From Acanthaster planci (Eukaryota > Echinodermata > Asteroidea > Valvatida > Acanthasteridae), in contig NW_019091433.1 in the NCBI RefSeq assembly GCF_001949145.1, forward strand, positions 1 to 64,000: 64,000 nt of DNA, read 5' to 3'. Each line of letters begins with the position of its first letter. Within the stretch, counting starts at the first letter, position 1. The position numbers and the translations under genes are program-made. This document shows positions 1 through 12,134 of the stretch, piece after piece. A model generated the notes under the pieces. The model was not told the DNA's origin and did not search any database. It saw nothing but the letters and a program-made list of their open reading frames with translations.

Positions 1-2600
1 CGTCGTCGCATGGAATGAATACACACGAGAATAACTGACGGTCATGATTTATCCATATGTACGTGTACTTACAGGCAGGCATATAACTGGCATTCATTAC
101 TTGACTATGCAAAATATAACGTTGGTATAATGCTGGTAAGGAGTTACACAGCAAAAGGAAACCAGCACAGTGTACAGTCAGCGAACACGTGATAATCCAG
201 GGTCCAATACAAAAATTAATATTCAAATGAAACCGCACACGCTTTTCATGGAATGTAAATATTAACGACTGAACAGGACATCGAATATTTGTTTGTTCTA
301 ATTTGAACGAATCTCTTCCATGTTCCAATGGTGGCATAAAAATACTCCAATAGAATAAATGCAGGTTTTAATTTCATAGAGATGTTATGCAGTCAGTTTC
401 GCCATACAGGTGCCCCACCCCTCTATTTCAGATGTTCGGGGTTTGGGCAGGTTTGAAAATGATAACATTTGTATCCCAGAAAGTGAATCTGATACATTTT
501 TAATTTGCTTCTTTCTGCCTCCTAAAGCACAGGTAGGCCTATTACGGTATTTTGAGTACTTCATGTTTCTAATAAATACCATATCACTGTGAGTCTGAAA
601 ATATGAGATTCTGGTGACCTGAAAAGTTCTTGCGGCTTTTCCCTCGCCCTTTGTTGCTTGCTTATTGTAAAGGTCCACTCACATTTGATTAAAGCCAACA
701 AGATTAATATCCCTCATAATTCATTAAAGGTATTCTTTAAAGTTTCAGCCTGAGAGCGGTGGAGTTTTAGTTCAAGCTTCAGTGAATTGGCTGACCTTTG
801 TCATTGTGTGTTGCTCAAGTTTTAATAGTCGACTGCTCGATCGGCTCAGATTGTATCTACCTGGCAGAGTTTGAGCGTACTGTTACTCGTGTTTAACGCT
901 ACTATCCTTTTGAGCACACGAATGGCGAGACAAGACGCTCGATCATCGAGTGGTTATTTCAAGAGGGCAAAGTATTGCGAGAGTAATTCATACTATGCAA
1001 CAATTTCACGTGCCCGTAAAGGCAAGAGCAACCCAACCAAGACGCAAACTGCAACGCAGATATATGGAAACATGTCAAACGGGAAGTATCGCCAATAACC
1101 TAGACATAGGCCTCACGCAAACCAGCCCCTGATGGACCGGCATTGCCGACCGTCTGCGTTGAGAAGCGGTGTAGGCCTATACGCTGGCATGACACGCGTA
1201 CAACGATGCTCTAGTACCACTCATTTTGTCCATTTTCTCCTCATAACTAGCATATGCAGCCCCAATCGTCAACACAATAGCTGATTAACAAATTACATCA
1301 AACTGGAGTTTCAGTTTGGCTTCAAGAGGTAACATTGCTACCTTAAAAGGCAAATTCTGCGAAAATTTTCCAAGTTTTGGGCGCCATTTTGTTTTTTCTT
1401 TTAGGTGGAATAACGTCGCGCAGCGTCTCTTCTGGGAACGCCTGCGTAAGTTGACGTCTTGTGGACCGTCTGCGTTACAAACTCCAGTATCGATAGAAAT
1501 GCACGCGATCGGAAACAATTTTTTTATGTTTACTCTTATTTTGATTTGCATCTTGAATTTAGTACAAGTATACAATGGGATTTTAATTTCTCCAATTCTG
1601 TTGTATTGTCAACTATTTCCTAACAACCTCCATTGTTTGTATTGCTCTTTGTATATATTTTATTATTTTATTTTTATTTGTTTGTGTCATGCTAACCTCG
1701 TTTTTATAAACTTTTGGCTAAGTATTTTTTTCTGTTTTACTTTTCATGTTGAGGTACAGAACTTTGTTTTTTGTGTATTATTACTTTTTCCAAGTCCATT
1801 TTCTTAATTGTGCCTTTCTTACTCTAGTACGCTTGGGTTTTTAGTTTAATTGTTTAATTTCTCCATGTTAGTATGTATTTTTCGTTATTGTTTGTGCTGC
1901 CTACTCAATTAGTTTTATTCAAGTTTTAGCCTTAATATTGATCTATCTCATTATGTACCCTTTTAAATTTGTGCAACTTTGTAACTGTGTGTCTAGACTT
2001 ACCATTTTGGCCTTTTTTCCATTTCTTCATGTTTTCCTGTTTTACAGAGTAGTTTTTGTTTATTTGTTATCTTTTCTTATTTTTGATTAACTTTTGACTA
2101 ACTTTTGTAGATTTTTAATTTTAGTTTCTCTGTTTTATATATTTTCCTGTATGTAATAATTTGTTTTTAATGTTCAGGGCCCTCAGTAATAGCAGTAAGA
2201 CTTCCTGACGAGAATACCCTGATTGAATAAAACAGTAAATAAAAATGAAATATATAAATGGAATGTTATTCCTCTGTACAGGCGTGTCCGGTTGTTTGCA
2301 TGGCTACGCCTTGAAGTTATACTCACGAGTCTATTGAGTACCGACTGCAGACATTCCCAATAAACTCATGCGTGATTTTAAGCCATAGCCAAGCAAGTCA
2401 GACACGTCCAAAGATCGTTCCAAACGCTGCATGCGGTACTTTGCCATCTGTCGCTGTCAGGTTAGAGGTAAGGGTGCGCCGTGTAAATTCCAACGAGACG
2501 TACTGCACATGTAGCAGTCATATTTTGCTACTATCTATATACATGTAGGACCGTACTGGTATGAATACCGTGTGCGGCAGTGAGCACGCTGCAGTTCTTG
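1..2600. other. Repeat-derived, gene-free left edge
   Basis: I can support no gene here. The open frames are short or low-complexity. Bases about 1600-2160 are T-rich. A tail at about 2177-2250 (GGGCCCTCAGTAATAGCAG, then AATAAA-like repeats) resembles the 3' end of a non-LTR retrotransposon. The frame at 1316-1807 runs through the T-rich tract and gives an artificial Phe/Leu/Ile-rich peptide. Bases 870-1140 have a coding-like look, with broken frames rich in Arg and Lys, and may be a decayed transposase, but I cannot name a family. Confidence 0.4.
2177..2262 (+). mobile_element. Possible 3' tail of a LINE-like retroelement
   Basis: A GGGCCCTCAGTAATAGCAG stretch is followed by CTTCCTGACGAGAATACCCTG and then imprecise TAAA-type repeats (AATAAAACAGTAAATAAAAATGAAAT). 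This arrangement is typical of the 3' ends of CR1/L2-like LINEs, which end in short A-rich microsatellites. No reverse-transcriptase frame was found upstream, so this would be a 5'-truncated copy. The family is inferred from general appearance only. Confidence 0.3.
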
Positions 2601-2641
2601 CACATTCAGTCTTGAAACAAGTCTATAAGTGCGGTCCGGAG

Positions 2642-2660
2642 CTTTAAATATGTGACGTCA
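2642..2660 (+). promoter_or_regulatory. YPEL5 promoter: AT-rich box and CRE palindrome
   Basis: A TTTAAATA stretch at about 2644-2651 is followed at once by the perfect palindrome TGACGTCA at 2653-2660, the consensus CRE bound by CREB/ATF proteins. Both lie upstream of the probable YPEL5 5' UTR exon and about 730 bp upstream of its start codon. The sequence is seen; promoter use is inferred. Confidence 0.5.
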
Positions 2661-2679
2661 TGGATTGTTTTGGTCCATT

Positions 2680-2849
2680 TAGTCTGGTGCCAGCTAATGT
2701 TGTAATGCCTATACAAACAGATGAGTGGTTCCAGACGTACAGATAGGGAGTTTTCGCGGATTTACGATTTCGGCGGTGAATTTCTGACAATTTTACGGTC
2801 ATTTTTCAAGGAACTTCCAATTGTCATTGACTGGACTTAGTTTCTTCAG
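2680..2849 (+). other. YPEL5: Probable 5' UTR exon of YPEL5
   Basis: A donor-like CAG|GTATAAG sits at 2849/2850. An acceptor, TTTGCAATCAG, sits at 3364/3365, 24 bases before the YPEL5 start codon. Joining them would give a noncoding first exon and an intron of about 515 nt. The 5' limit is a guess based on the CRE/AT-rich box just upstream. Vertebrate YPEL5 genes also have noncoding 5' exons. Confidence 0.4.
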
Positions 2850-3388
2850 GTATAAGAGAGTTAGATTTTATTAATGTATGTTTCTGTCGTTTATGATTTG
2901 CGAATAAGACATGATTTGCAATATTTGAGAGGTGAACAAGATGAGTCCGTCTGTTAACATGGTTAAGTTGTATGGTGAGCATCTTTCTAGAATACTGTGT
3001 ACGGTTTCTCGCCCCTACGTGTTAAAACCATTTGTGTTCTTCCTCCATGCTATAACGACATGTATACTCGTCTGAGCACGGAGCTACGTGTGTAAAACTA
3101 GTAAAAAGTAACCTATAAATATTGGTCAAGAACTTACTTGGAAATCAACTTTTTGAGAAAGAAAGGTGATTATTTGATACTTGAGTTGGGAAAAGGAGGT
3201 ATGAACATCCTTTCTTATGTATGTGACTGCATTAGGTAAAAACACTTTGCATGTTTAAATGTTAAAAAATTCTTTCCATACCTGGGTCAGCCTTGTAGCT
3301 TGCAACCTTTATGCTGTATGTCCCAGAATGACTTATATTATGTGCATCATTTGTTTGCAATCAGAAGAATTTCTGATGACTAGCTAAG

Positions 3389-3754
3389 ATGGGACGGATC
3401 TTCTTGGATCACATGGGAGGCACACGCCTCTTCTCTTGTGCCAACTGCGACAGCAATCTCACCAACCGGAGGGAGCTCATCTCAACGCGTTTCACTGGTT
3501 CCACTGGCCGGGCGTACCTCTTCAACAAGGTGGTCAACCTGTCGTACAGCGACGTGCAGGACCGCATGATGATCACAGGACGGCACATGGTTCGCGACGT
3601 TTTCTGCAAAAACTGTGACACCAAGCTGGGCTGGATGTATGAGTTTGCAACAGAGGACAACCAGCGGTACAAAGAGGGACGCATTATCCTGGAGAGAGCG
3701 CTCATCATCGAAAGTGACGGCTTTGAGGAACGCGGTGTTGATGGGAATAACTAG
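3389..3754 (+). CDS. YPEL5: Yippee-like protein 5
   Basis: A 121-residue single-exon CDS, the same length as vertebrate YPEL5. The Yippee/Mis18 zinc-binding fold is shown by two CxxC pairs, Cys17-Cys20 (CANC) and Cys73-Cys76 (CKNC), which together bind one zinc. The family core [15 protein letters not shown] is present, as is GRHMVRD just before the second pair. The start [11 protein letters not shown] is the conserved YPEL5 N-terminus, so the start is secure. YPEL5 is a cytoplasmic/nuclear partner of the CTLH (GID-like) E3 ubiquitin ligase complex through RanBPM, and in dividing cells it associates with centrosomes and the spindle. The coding part is GC-richer than its surroundings. The nearest coding neighbour, DMAC2L, ends 8.4 kb downstream on the opposite strand. 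Identification is very secure; the cellular role comes from the family. Confidence 0.97.
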   Translation: MGRIFLDHMGGTRLFSCANCDSNLTNRRELISTRFTGSTGRAYLFNKVVNLSYSDVQDRMMITGRHMVRDVFCKNCDTKLGWMYEFATEDNQRYKEGRIILERALIIESDGFEERGVDGNN

Positions 3755-6607
3755 ATTTCAAAATGATTTACTTTAATATCTGTGCACAGCTAAGGTTAAA
3801 GCGTCACAGAGCCAGCAGAATATCGTACAGATTTACCTCATCTCCTTACCTCTACATCTCATTCTGTGACATGTCAAATAGAAAGTCATCATTTTATTCC
3901 AGTTGGTAAAAGAATTACCAACATCTGCCTGTATACTGTACTGTTTTAAACAGAGCTGAGCAAAAAGCGCTCTCAGAATTATTCAGATTTTTTTCCCAAA
4001 ATGTCAAACATTAGTCTGAGCTCAACAATGCGGCACGTCTGATTTTTTCCTTGTGAGGATGTGAAATTTGTTGTTCTGTCTGCAGCTACCTGTAGGCATT
4101 GCAGTGTCAAGTCTGTAAAAAACTTGACATTTTTCCAAAATTTTAGCCGGCGATGAACAGTTCCACAGAAGAACAGATGCGTACAAATCAGCCAGTTTGG
4201 TATTTCAAAAAGGCAAGGTCAAAGAAAACGTGATGTCGTGCCAGGCGCATCATATGGCTTGATGAACGGCCATGCTGATAGGACCCCCCTTCCTGCATGG
4301 ATATCAATGTTCTTGAATGTTGACCTACATGTACGGCACTCTTCATTTGGAGCATGCACTGTTGGAATATCAAACAGGCTCATTGTGCCCTGTTGTATAC
4401 TCTATAGTAGTAAAACATAGCATCCTTTCAGGGAGCTATTTCATATTAAGTATGTGCTCAGGCCCCAAAACTCTTGTGCTTTGACTTCCCAACGTATCGC
4501 TTTGATGGTGCAACCCTCATATTTTTGGGGGGGGGAGGGAAGGGAGGAAGGAGAGGATTGTGCAAATTAAGAGCAATTTCATGAAATTTACGCACTAGAT
4601 CTAAGACTTACGCAACAAATTATGGCATAACTGACGCTGTCATTTTAGGTGGTGTAAGTTGCCCAAACGAAGCAAAAATGAACCATTTGACTAGCTTATC
4701 TTTTTTGGTTAAGCCTCATCATTGCTGAACTTAATGAGGCTTATATGAGAAATGTACAACTTTGTTGTAGAAGTTAATGAAAAACTTGTTTGGCTGTGAG
4801 AGAACAGCAAGATTTTCTGTCCAGTTCCAATGAAGAAAAGACAAAAACTTTTTCAAAATGTCAGGTGGAGGTGATTAAATGACTGTTTGATGACTATTGT
4901 TATATTGGAAATGAACAGCTGTCTTTTGTTCTCGTCCAAGAAATGAAATATTATTGAACATGGCACAGCTATGCAACTTTTGTGAAATCGAACATAAGTA
5001 TTTTGCATAGCTATGGCAAAGATTTGTGGCGCAAGGCTTACACATGGTTCAAACTTAAGACATGTTTCAGGAAATCAGCTGCAGGAATATCCCATGGCAT
5101 TTTAATGACCTCAGTTGGTAACCTGAGTTTGATCATCTCTGCTGACTAAAATGTCCATTCTTACTACTAGCTCCAAGAAATCGTCCCCAGTTGCAGATGA
5201 AATACATATACTTTATCATAACTTCAAAAAATTAAACACATTAAATTCTCTTTCTCACAATTCATGTCCACTGGTTCATGTACAAAAATGAAGTGGTTTT
5301 TGAAAAAGTTGCAACAGAGAATGCTGAAATGTTAAAGTACATGTACGTAGCCAGTAGTACATGATCAGCAAAGTTAAACCAACTGGAACATTTGATCCTA
5401 ACCCCTGTCGGTGAATCATATACATGTATGTAAAATCAAACTGAAATTGGGACATTAAAAAGTATTAGGTTGATGGAAACCTGATGTTATTACCATAATG
5501 AGTGCCAGTTCAAGAGCCATATCTTCAAACTGTAAATATACTGTAAATATTTTCGAAAAATGCAAAAGCATATGTGAGGCATTGTATTTTATGGCAGGGG
5601 TTGGCATTCGATGGATACTTACAGAAAAAGAGTTGCAAAAAGGATTTGCTCCTTCATGTAGATCTATTTTAGAGGAATTTCAAATTTTTGTACATGTAGG
5701 ATTATTTGGGTTTTGGTTTTCTTTGTTCACAATGTAAATGTGAAGCCATACATGTTTGTTTAGGGGTAAATTGTTCTTCAATCAGGAAAAACCTGATTAT
5801 CCTGTCCCTTTGCAATTTGCTGGGAATATTCCTGAAGCCATCAAAATGCTACAAAACAGTGGTGTGAGTTTGATGGATCAGTGGGCTTGAGTGAAGTTAT
5901 GATATCAGCTCCCATGAAAAGCAAAGGTGGGTAGCTTGTGTTGTCTGAATCATACAAAATCTTTGATTGGATTTTGATGGATTCAGGCTTGTAGGGCTTA
6001 TCATATTTTTTGTGGCACAATTTATCAATATCTCCATCAGCCGATTGTGGACGTTGTCAATCTAATTCACAGTCATAGAAGTTTGTTTTGTGGGAAAAGT
6101 CATAAAGGATTGTATTTTGGAAGATTTTGAAAAGGTCGAGAGGTAAAGTCTGAGACTCCCAACAGGATGAACCAATTGGCTACACAGGACTGATTGATAG
6201 CACAGGACAGATCAACAAATTCCAAACAAAGGCTTTCTCCAGGCCTCAGTTGATTTCATACTTGGACTTGGATTTTATAATACCACTACAAGGTCCAATG
6301 GTGTATGTAAATGCACCCAATGGATTAAGCGCAGTTTTTCTGCATAAACATGGACATCTGTACATGAAGTGCCCTTACAGTATGGTGTAACTATATTGTT
6401 TCTCCCCGGTTTTGACATCTCTACCGGGTTCAATAGATGTCAAGTTACACATTACTTGAAAGTACATGTATTCAATGCTGTGTTATTTCTGCTCAAGTTC
6501 ATTGACCTCACACCACATAACTACAGAAATGAACTGACAGAACTTTACATGTATTTCCACATCACTGCAGAAAAAGTGAAACAGAAACAAAAGCTTGAGC
6601 ACATATT

Positions 6608-6840
6608 GTACGTTGTTCAGGCTGCTCATATTCGTATGTATGTAGTTGACAATAGTACATGACGTGTTGCTGAATGTACCACCAATGAGCAATGGATTAC
6701 GATGAGCAGATACCTTTTAATTTTAAAGGTGCATATATATTCTTCTCTGAAAAGTAATATGCAAATGGTATGTGTACTTTGAAATTCTGCCCTGACTTGG
6801 TCAGAGTTCAAGGCGTACGTTGTTCAGGCTGCTCATATTC
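6608..6840. repeat. Pair of 26-bp direct repeats
   Basis: The string starting GTACGTTGTTCAGGCTGCTC and ending ATATTC occurs at 6608-6633 and again, identically, at 6815-6840, 207 bp apart. The sequence between is AT-rich and has no open frame. The pair may mark a local duplication or two ends of a small dispersed repeat. Function unknown. Confidence 0.6.
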
Positions 6841-9340
6841 ACTGGAAAAATGCATACCAGTAAGTTACTTTTCATTTCCATTTGTTTCAAGGACAGCTTG
6901 CACAGGTGTAGTGTCAAATCAAATGAAAGCAATGGAATCTTTGTATAATCTGGCAGTTTACTTGTTTGGGGCTAAAGATGTTGATTACAACATGGGTTGC
7001 AATGTAAATATTGTGTATACAAGTTTGGAAGTAAAATATTTGATGAATTTTGACCAGGTGCTTTGCCAAATTCAAATTGTTTGATTCCCCTTTCTGAATA
7101 TATTCCTTTAGCAAACACTTTGCTGTTTGCAATAGGATGTGCAAAATATTTAAAAGATCAGTATTTTGATATCTGCTTCACCAAAAGATTCAGTTTTAAA
7201 TTTTAACCCCAACTCCAAGTCAGTTTTGTGAGGACGATTTCTGGATTATTCTTAATCCAACTCATCAGGATTTAATTGGTTTTTTCTTTATAGCAATAGA
7301 AAATTGGGACGCTAGGCCATATGTTAAATAAATAGGTCAGCCATACTAGTCCTGAGTGCCTGAAAATCTTTCAAAACAGCAAGAGATGTTGTTGGTTTTG
7401 AATAATTTATCATAAAATGCAAAGCCAATTATTTATTATTCGCAGATGACCACCACTCCTACAGTCAGTTTTATACTGCTGGATCAGCACATGCATACGT
7501 GTACAGCTGCATCTATGTAGTACCAGTGTACTGGTACAGAATTGTGCTTGTGTATGGGAAAACCCATACTAAATGGGAGGCTGTGTGTTCATGTTTGTGC
7601 TGTGAAAAAGGATAGTTAATACGACTGGTGGACTTGCATGTCAAGGTGTCAAGAAAACTCGTAAACCCATCTATAGAAAACAAACTGGATAATGCAATAT
7701 GTGTTCGCAGAATTGTCATCAGTATACCCTGTACTGGGAAACCAAATGTTTCTTTGTTTTGTTTAATTAGCTGGGAAGAGGCAGCCTGAAGGATTTGAAT
7801 GGACTTAATTTTAATATGGATGCATATACTGTATCTCAAGATAAATTTGAAGTTTCCACTTTATGTATAATTCAGACATTGTTTCACGCATGTTCAGGGA
7901 GGACAAGTTTTCAAACTTCACTGATGACAAAATGTGTATACATGTATCATTGTTATTAGTTCAAAGTTATTTTACTTCTTTTGTAAAACATGCATTAGTT
8001 TTGGATGCATGGAATTGTTCTGTAGTGTAGGTTTTCCCGGCCAATTTCTGCAAGAATGCAACTTGCATTCCAACTTACATGTTTTTCTTCTTTCTTTATA
8101 TTGGAGTTCCGTTTCAGTTATTACTGTAAATTTCTTTTCATGCAAACAAGTATGCTTTTTGGTCGTTAAATTCCATTTGCAGGCATTCAAGACTCCATTG
8201 CAACCAGTCATTAATTCAATTTCCTACTGACTTTTATTAGTTGGTGCAATCAAATAATGGAGACTCATTGAAATAAAAGGGTTTGTCTGCACGGCAAGTC
8301 AGTCAACATTTAAATGTTGAATTTAGATTTGACATAGCTTATTTGACTGTGTTGCAGCTTTTATTGCAAGTGCTTTGTGTGATATACTGTACTTTCTACA
8401 ACAATCGTTGCTATAGTTGGAATAAATTTTTTTGTATCATTACTTTGACATTATCGGTGTAAGGCTGTCCTAAACTGAGATATGAAATCAGAGCAGACTA
8501 TTTTTTGTGATTGTGTACAGGTATTGCAGTATTAAGTATGAAAAGTAAAGGTGGTTTGTTGAAACAAAAGCAGGGTTAACATTTCTGCATGAAAACAAAG
8601 TTTACTTTTGTTCTGCTGTGCATTTGTATTCAGCAGTCTGTTTTGCTTTCCTTGAAAAGCCACTTTTGGAAGAGCAGATATGTACACATCAGGCAGCACT
8701 TGCTAAGGAAACCAATTTGAATAGATGCATATTGAAAGTGTGAAAAGTAAGTTCTTTCTGAACCTTTTCCCAAGGCTTTTGATGAATTTGAATGAAAGAA
8801 ATGACTGTTTCCATTCAAATAAACTTGTTTGTGGAAAGACCCCCCATGAAGGACTTTCTGATGTTTGAATGCTGATATGAAGGCCATTCATTTCAAATGA
8901 GTTTTGAATGGGCCCATTCCACTATTAAACTGAACAATTTTTTTCTTCATGAAAGTGGCCGCACAACCTACGGTTCATGTATCACCCTTGAATTTCTGTC
9001 AAACGTTGTTAAACTTTGTACAGTAAATTAGTGGAGAAAGTATTTTTCTATGTAATTAATTAAACATACAACTGAAGACCATGCTGTCTTGTGTAAGATG
9101 TTAGCATTTACTTCTGTTTGCAGAATAAAAACAGCCCAAAACTGTAACTGTCTGTGTAGCCTGCTGAGGTTTTGCATTACAAAGAATTGGAGGTATTGCA
9201 TTGTCAAATATTGATTGTTCCCAGCATGTCAACCTTACATATGGTTAATTTGCTTAAAACTGCAATAATGGGACCAATGCTTTGTAATGGTAGGGAAATC
9301 CTTAGTTTTGGGTTATTTATGTTGATATTAATTTCTGCAT

Positions 9341-9554
9341 TCTTCGGGCAGATTGATCATTCTACGGGCAGATTGGTCATTCTACAGGCAGATTGGTCAT
9401 TCTATGGGCAGATTGGTCATTCTATGGGCAGATTGGTCATTCTATGGGCAGATTGGTCATTCTATGGGCAGATTGGTCACTCTACGGGCAGATTGGTCAT
9501 TCTACGGGCAGATTGGACATTCTACAGGTAGATTGGTCAGCAGATTGGTCATTC
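9341..9554 (+). repeat. 20-bp minisatellite, about 10.5 units
   Basis: The unit is TTCTATGGGCAGATTGGTCA with few substitutions (TAC/TAT, GGG/AGG); the outer units vary more. The unit length is exactly 20 and not a multiple of 3, so the frame rotates between units. All three plus-strand frames stay open across the array and give artificial repeat peptides (…GRLVILWADWSFYGQIGHSM…). No spacer and repeat alternation is present, so it is not a CRISPR. Confidence 0.95.
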
Positions 9555-12134
9555 CACGGAGACACCTTTTCGTCACTGCTGTCTTTGCACAAAATTGAAC
9601 AGTTTTCTTTTATTGTGGTCCAAGTACATGCACGTAAAATAGTGACTAGCTCTTTGTCGAATATATTTTTGATTTGCAAAGTTTGAACAGCAAAAACGTC
9701 CAAAGATGTCCAGAGAAACAGAAATTTAATAACTGAAAGAAGTGCATTTTTCAATCCTTCTTATCAAGTAGTTTTCATACATTTACAAGTACAGAGGTGG
9801 ATAGCATGTGCAAGAAAGTTTATTTAAAAACTACATTCAGCAATGTTACTGAAGGCAGCAAGTTTATAATCTTGAGAGATGCAAGTTAAAATTAACGCAT
9901 TTCAAGAACTTCTGCACATTGAAGAATCGAAGTAGTTAATGATCTTGTGTCCGACAAAAGAAAACCTGGTCTTTAATAATGTTCCTGGAAACATCTTTTC
10001 GACTGAATATGTTCCAAATTTGGCCATACACAGAATTTACAGACACTTCAAATTACATGTACCGTCACAAGTGGATAATTGTGTGTTGTTGACAATTCGG
10101 TGAACCTTCATCTACGTGTACATGTACGGAAACAGATCTTGGACATTGGACAAGATATTTTAGTTTCAATCCAAGATCACTTCTAACATGAAAATAAAGT
10201 AACATTTCTCTCCACATTCCTCTGAATTGTGCATGATACAAAATAAATCGATACAACCATCTTTGTTGTGCACTGAGCCATGTAACTACACATAATGCTA
10301 AACAGCATTTTATTGAATTTCATTAATTTGTGTTGGATGAATGACTCTTTTAACAATCGCAATTCACATAAACATACAGTAGTGATAACTGTACACAAAT
10401 TGCATATCACAGAAATTTGAAACAAATTTAACGCTTCGTTCGGAGCAAAATATCTGAAAAAATTCATCCAGTCCTGTTGAAGACGTGGGTGCACTCATCA
10501 GATCTCGTGTTACCACACCTGCTGTTCACTTTCACGTGCACTCTTTATGACGTGATCAATGAGTAGCACATTTATCATTACTGCTAGCACATACTAACTA
10601 GACATCCCAAGGGCAGTCTGCCATGTCGAATACAGGGCTAGACTAACCATCTGTTGCCTTCACTAGGCCCCTCCCTTCAGTGGCTCATATTAGACCCACA
10701 CAGGGTTAATAATAATTACTGCTCATATTACAGCGCTTCGTTATTGCTGTTGTCGCCAAGTACACTCGTCTGAATTCACTGCCAGCCCATCACAAGTCAT
10801 CCAATCTTGGGCTACATGTATGTCACAAACTATGCAAAGGAACTGTGATGAAAGCATTCCTCGGTCATCGCTCCTCCCGTTACTTATGACGGGTTGCAAG
10901 AATGGACTTGACATGTAATGGAGTCAAGTACATCTACAACAGTGCTTTATCAGATAATTACCCCATCCCTTTGCACCGAGTACACGTATCACCCCTGCTC
11001 ACTGGGCCATGATATCAGTTTTTGCAGCGGCTCAATATCGCAGTGTAATCTCTTCCCTCCCATGTACAAGCCAAAGCACAAAGGACCACGGTACCTGTGG
11101 CCTTTTGTGGGATTGTTGGAACCCTTCACACCACTGCATGCGAGTCAAAAAAAGAGAGCCACAGGGTCACAGGTTTCCTCTGCCTGTTCACACGTCAGTT
11201 CACAAAATCTGAAAATAAACTATTAATGAATGATAAATTTGGAGTCATCAGAAACTCATTTACATGCATTACAAATGGGAAGGGTATAGACCTTGTGTGC
11301 TGTAGGTAACAGTGTGTGATTCACTGGAGATAGTCAGTTCACTAAGTACACATCATATGCTCTCACTTGATCAAGCAGGATACCGTTGCAGTCACAAAGT
11401 ACTATGAGAAAAATAATCTGGCAGCCAAAGTATGGTCACAAGATCTGAAACAGAACAGGAGTAACCTTCACAGACATTCTCTGGGGAGATGCTCAAGCAG
11501 ATAGCATGGAAGAACTGAAGACTCAAGGACCCTGAAGAAAGAGTTCCATCTAGCAAACTTCCTGTACAAAAAACGTTTGTCTGCAGAAACCCTGATAATA
11601 ATAGGCACTCAATCCAAGATTTACTCCTCAGCACCGTTTCCTTCTTTATTTCCTCGCATTACAGTACACTGTTCTGGCTACTTGTTAGAAAACTCCAACA
11701 CTATTACCAGTGTTCTCCAAATATGGTGGGTACTGAGGGTTCAGGGCCCACTCTGAGACCTCCGCATTTTTAAGAGTTCCACTCTTGTTCATTTAGGGGC
11801 ATCTAAGATGCAGATTTATTTCATAAAAATTGAGAGCAATTTCAAGTGTTGATCACAGGCAGTTTTTTCATCAAGATATTGTTATGTTAGAGATGACATA
11901 TTCCAGAATGTAAATGCAGTACCCAAAATGTCAAACTTGATGGCAAGATTTAAAGTTTGGTGGCTTAACTTTTAAGATGGTGGAAGACAAGCAAACTTGA
12001 CGGGGCCACCAGGCTGCTTCTGTAGATTGGAGCACATTGCTGCCACATTTTGGAGTTTCATGCTAAAGACAGTGGAGCTGGGGTTAAATGCTGAGCACAT
12101 ATCCTGAGACGACTGTCCTCACGGTGTGACATCC

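Larger units (their letters stand above)
3755..12134. other. Spacer between YPEL5 and DMAC2L
   Basis: This is an 8.4 kb AT-rich stretch with no supportable gene. It presumably begins with the YPEL5 3' UTR; poly(A)-type AATAAA hexamers occur, for example near 9124. It holds a 20-bp minisatellite (9341-9554), a 26-bp direct repeat (6608-6633 and 6815-6840), a G-run near 4528, several TACATGTA strings and a fragment of the CATCACAAGTC repeat near 10789. The rest looks like unique noncoding sequence. Confidence 0.5.

Noticed and set aside
1316-1807. 163-residue open frame
   Set aside because: The second half is a run of Phe, Leu, Ile and Cys from a T-rich tract; there are no domains and no splice or promoter support.
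9172-9686. Overlapping open frames with WADWSFYGQIGHSM repeats
   Set aside because: They are produced by the 20-bp minisatellite, open in three frames at once.
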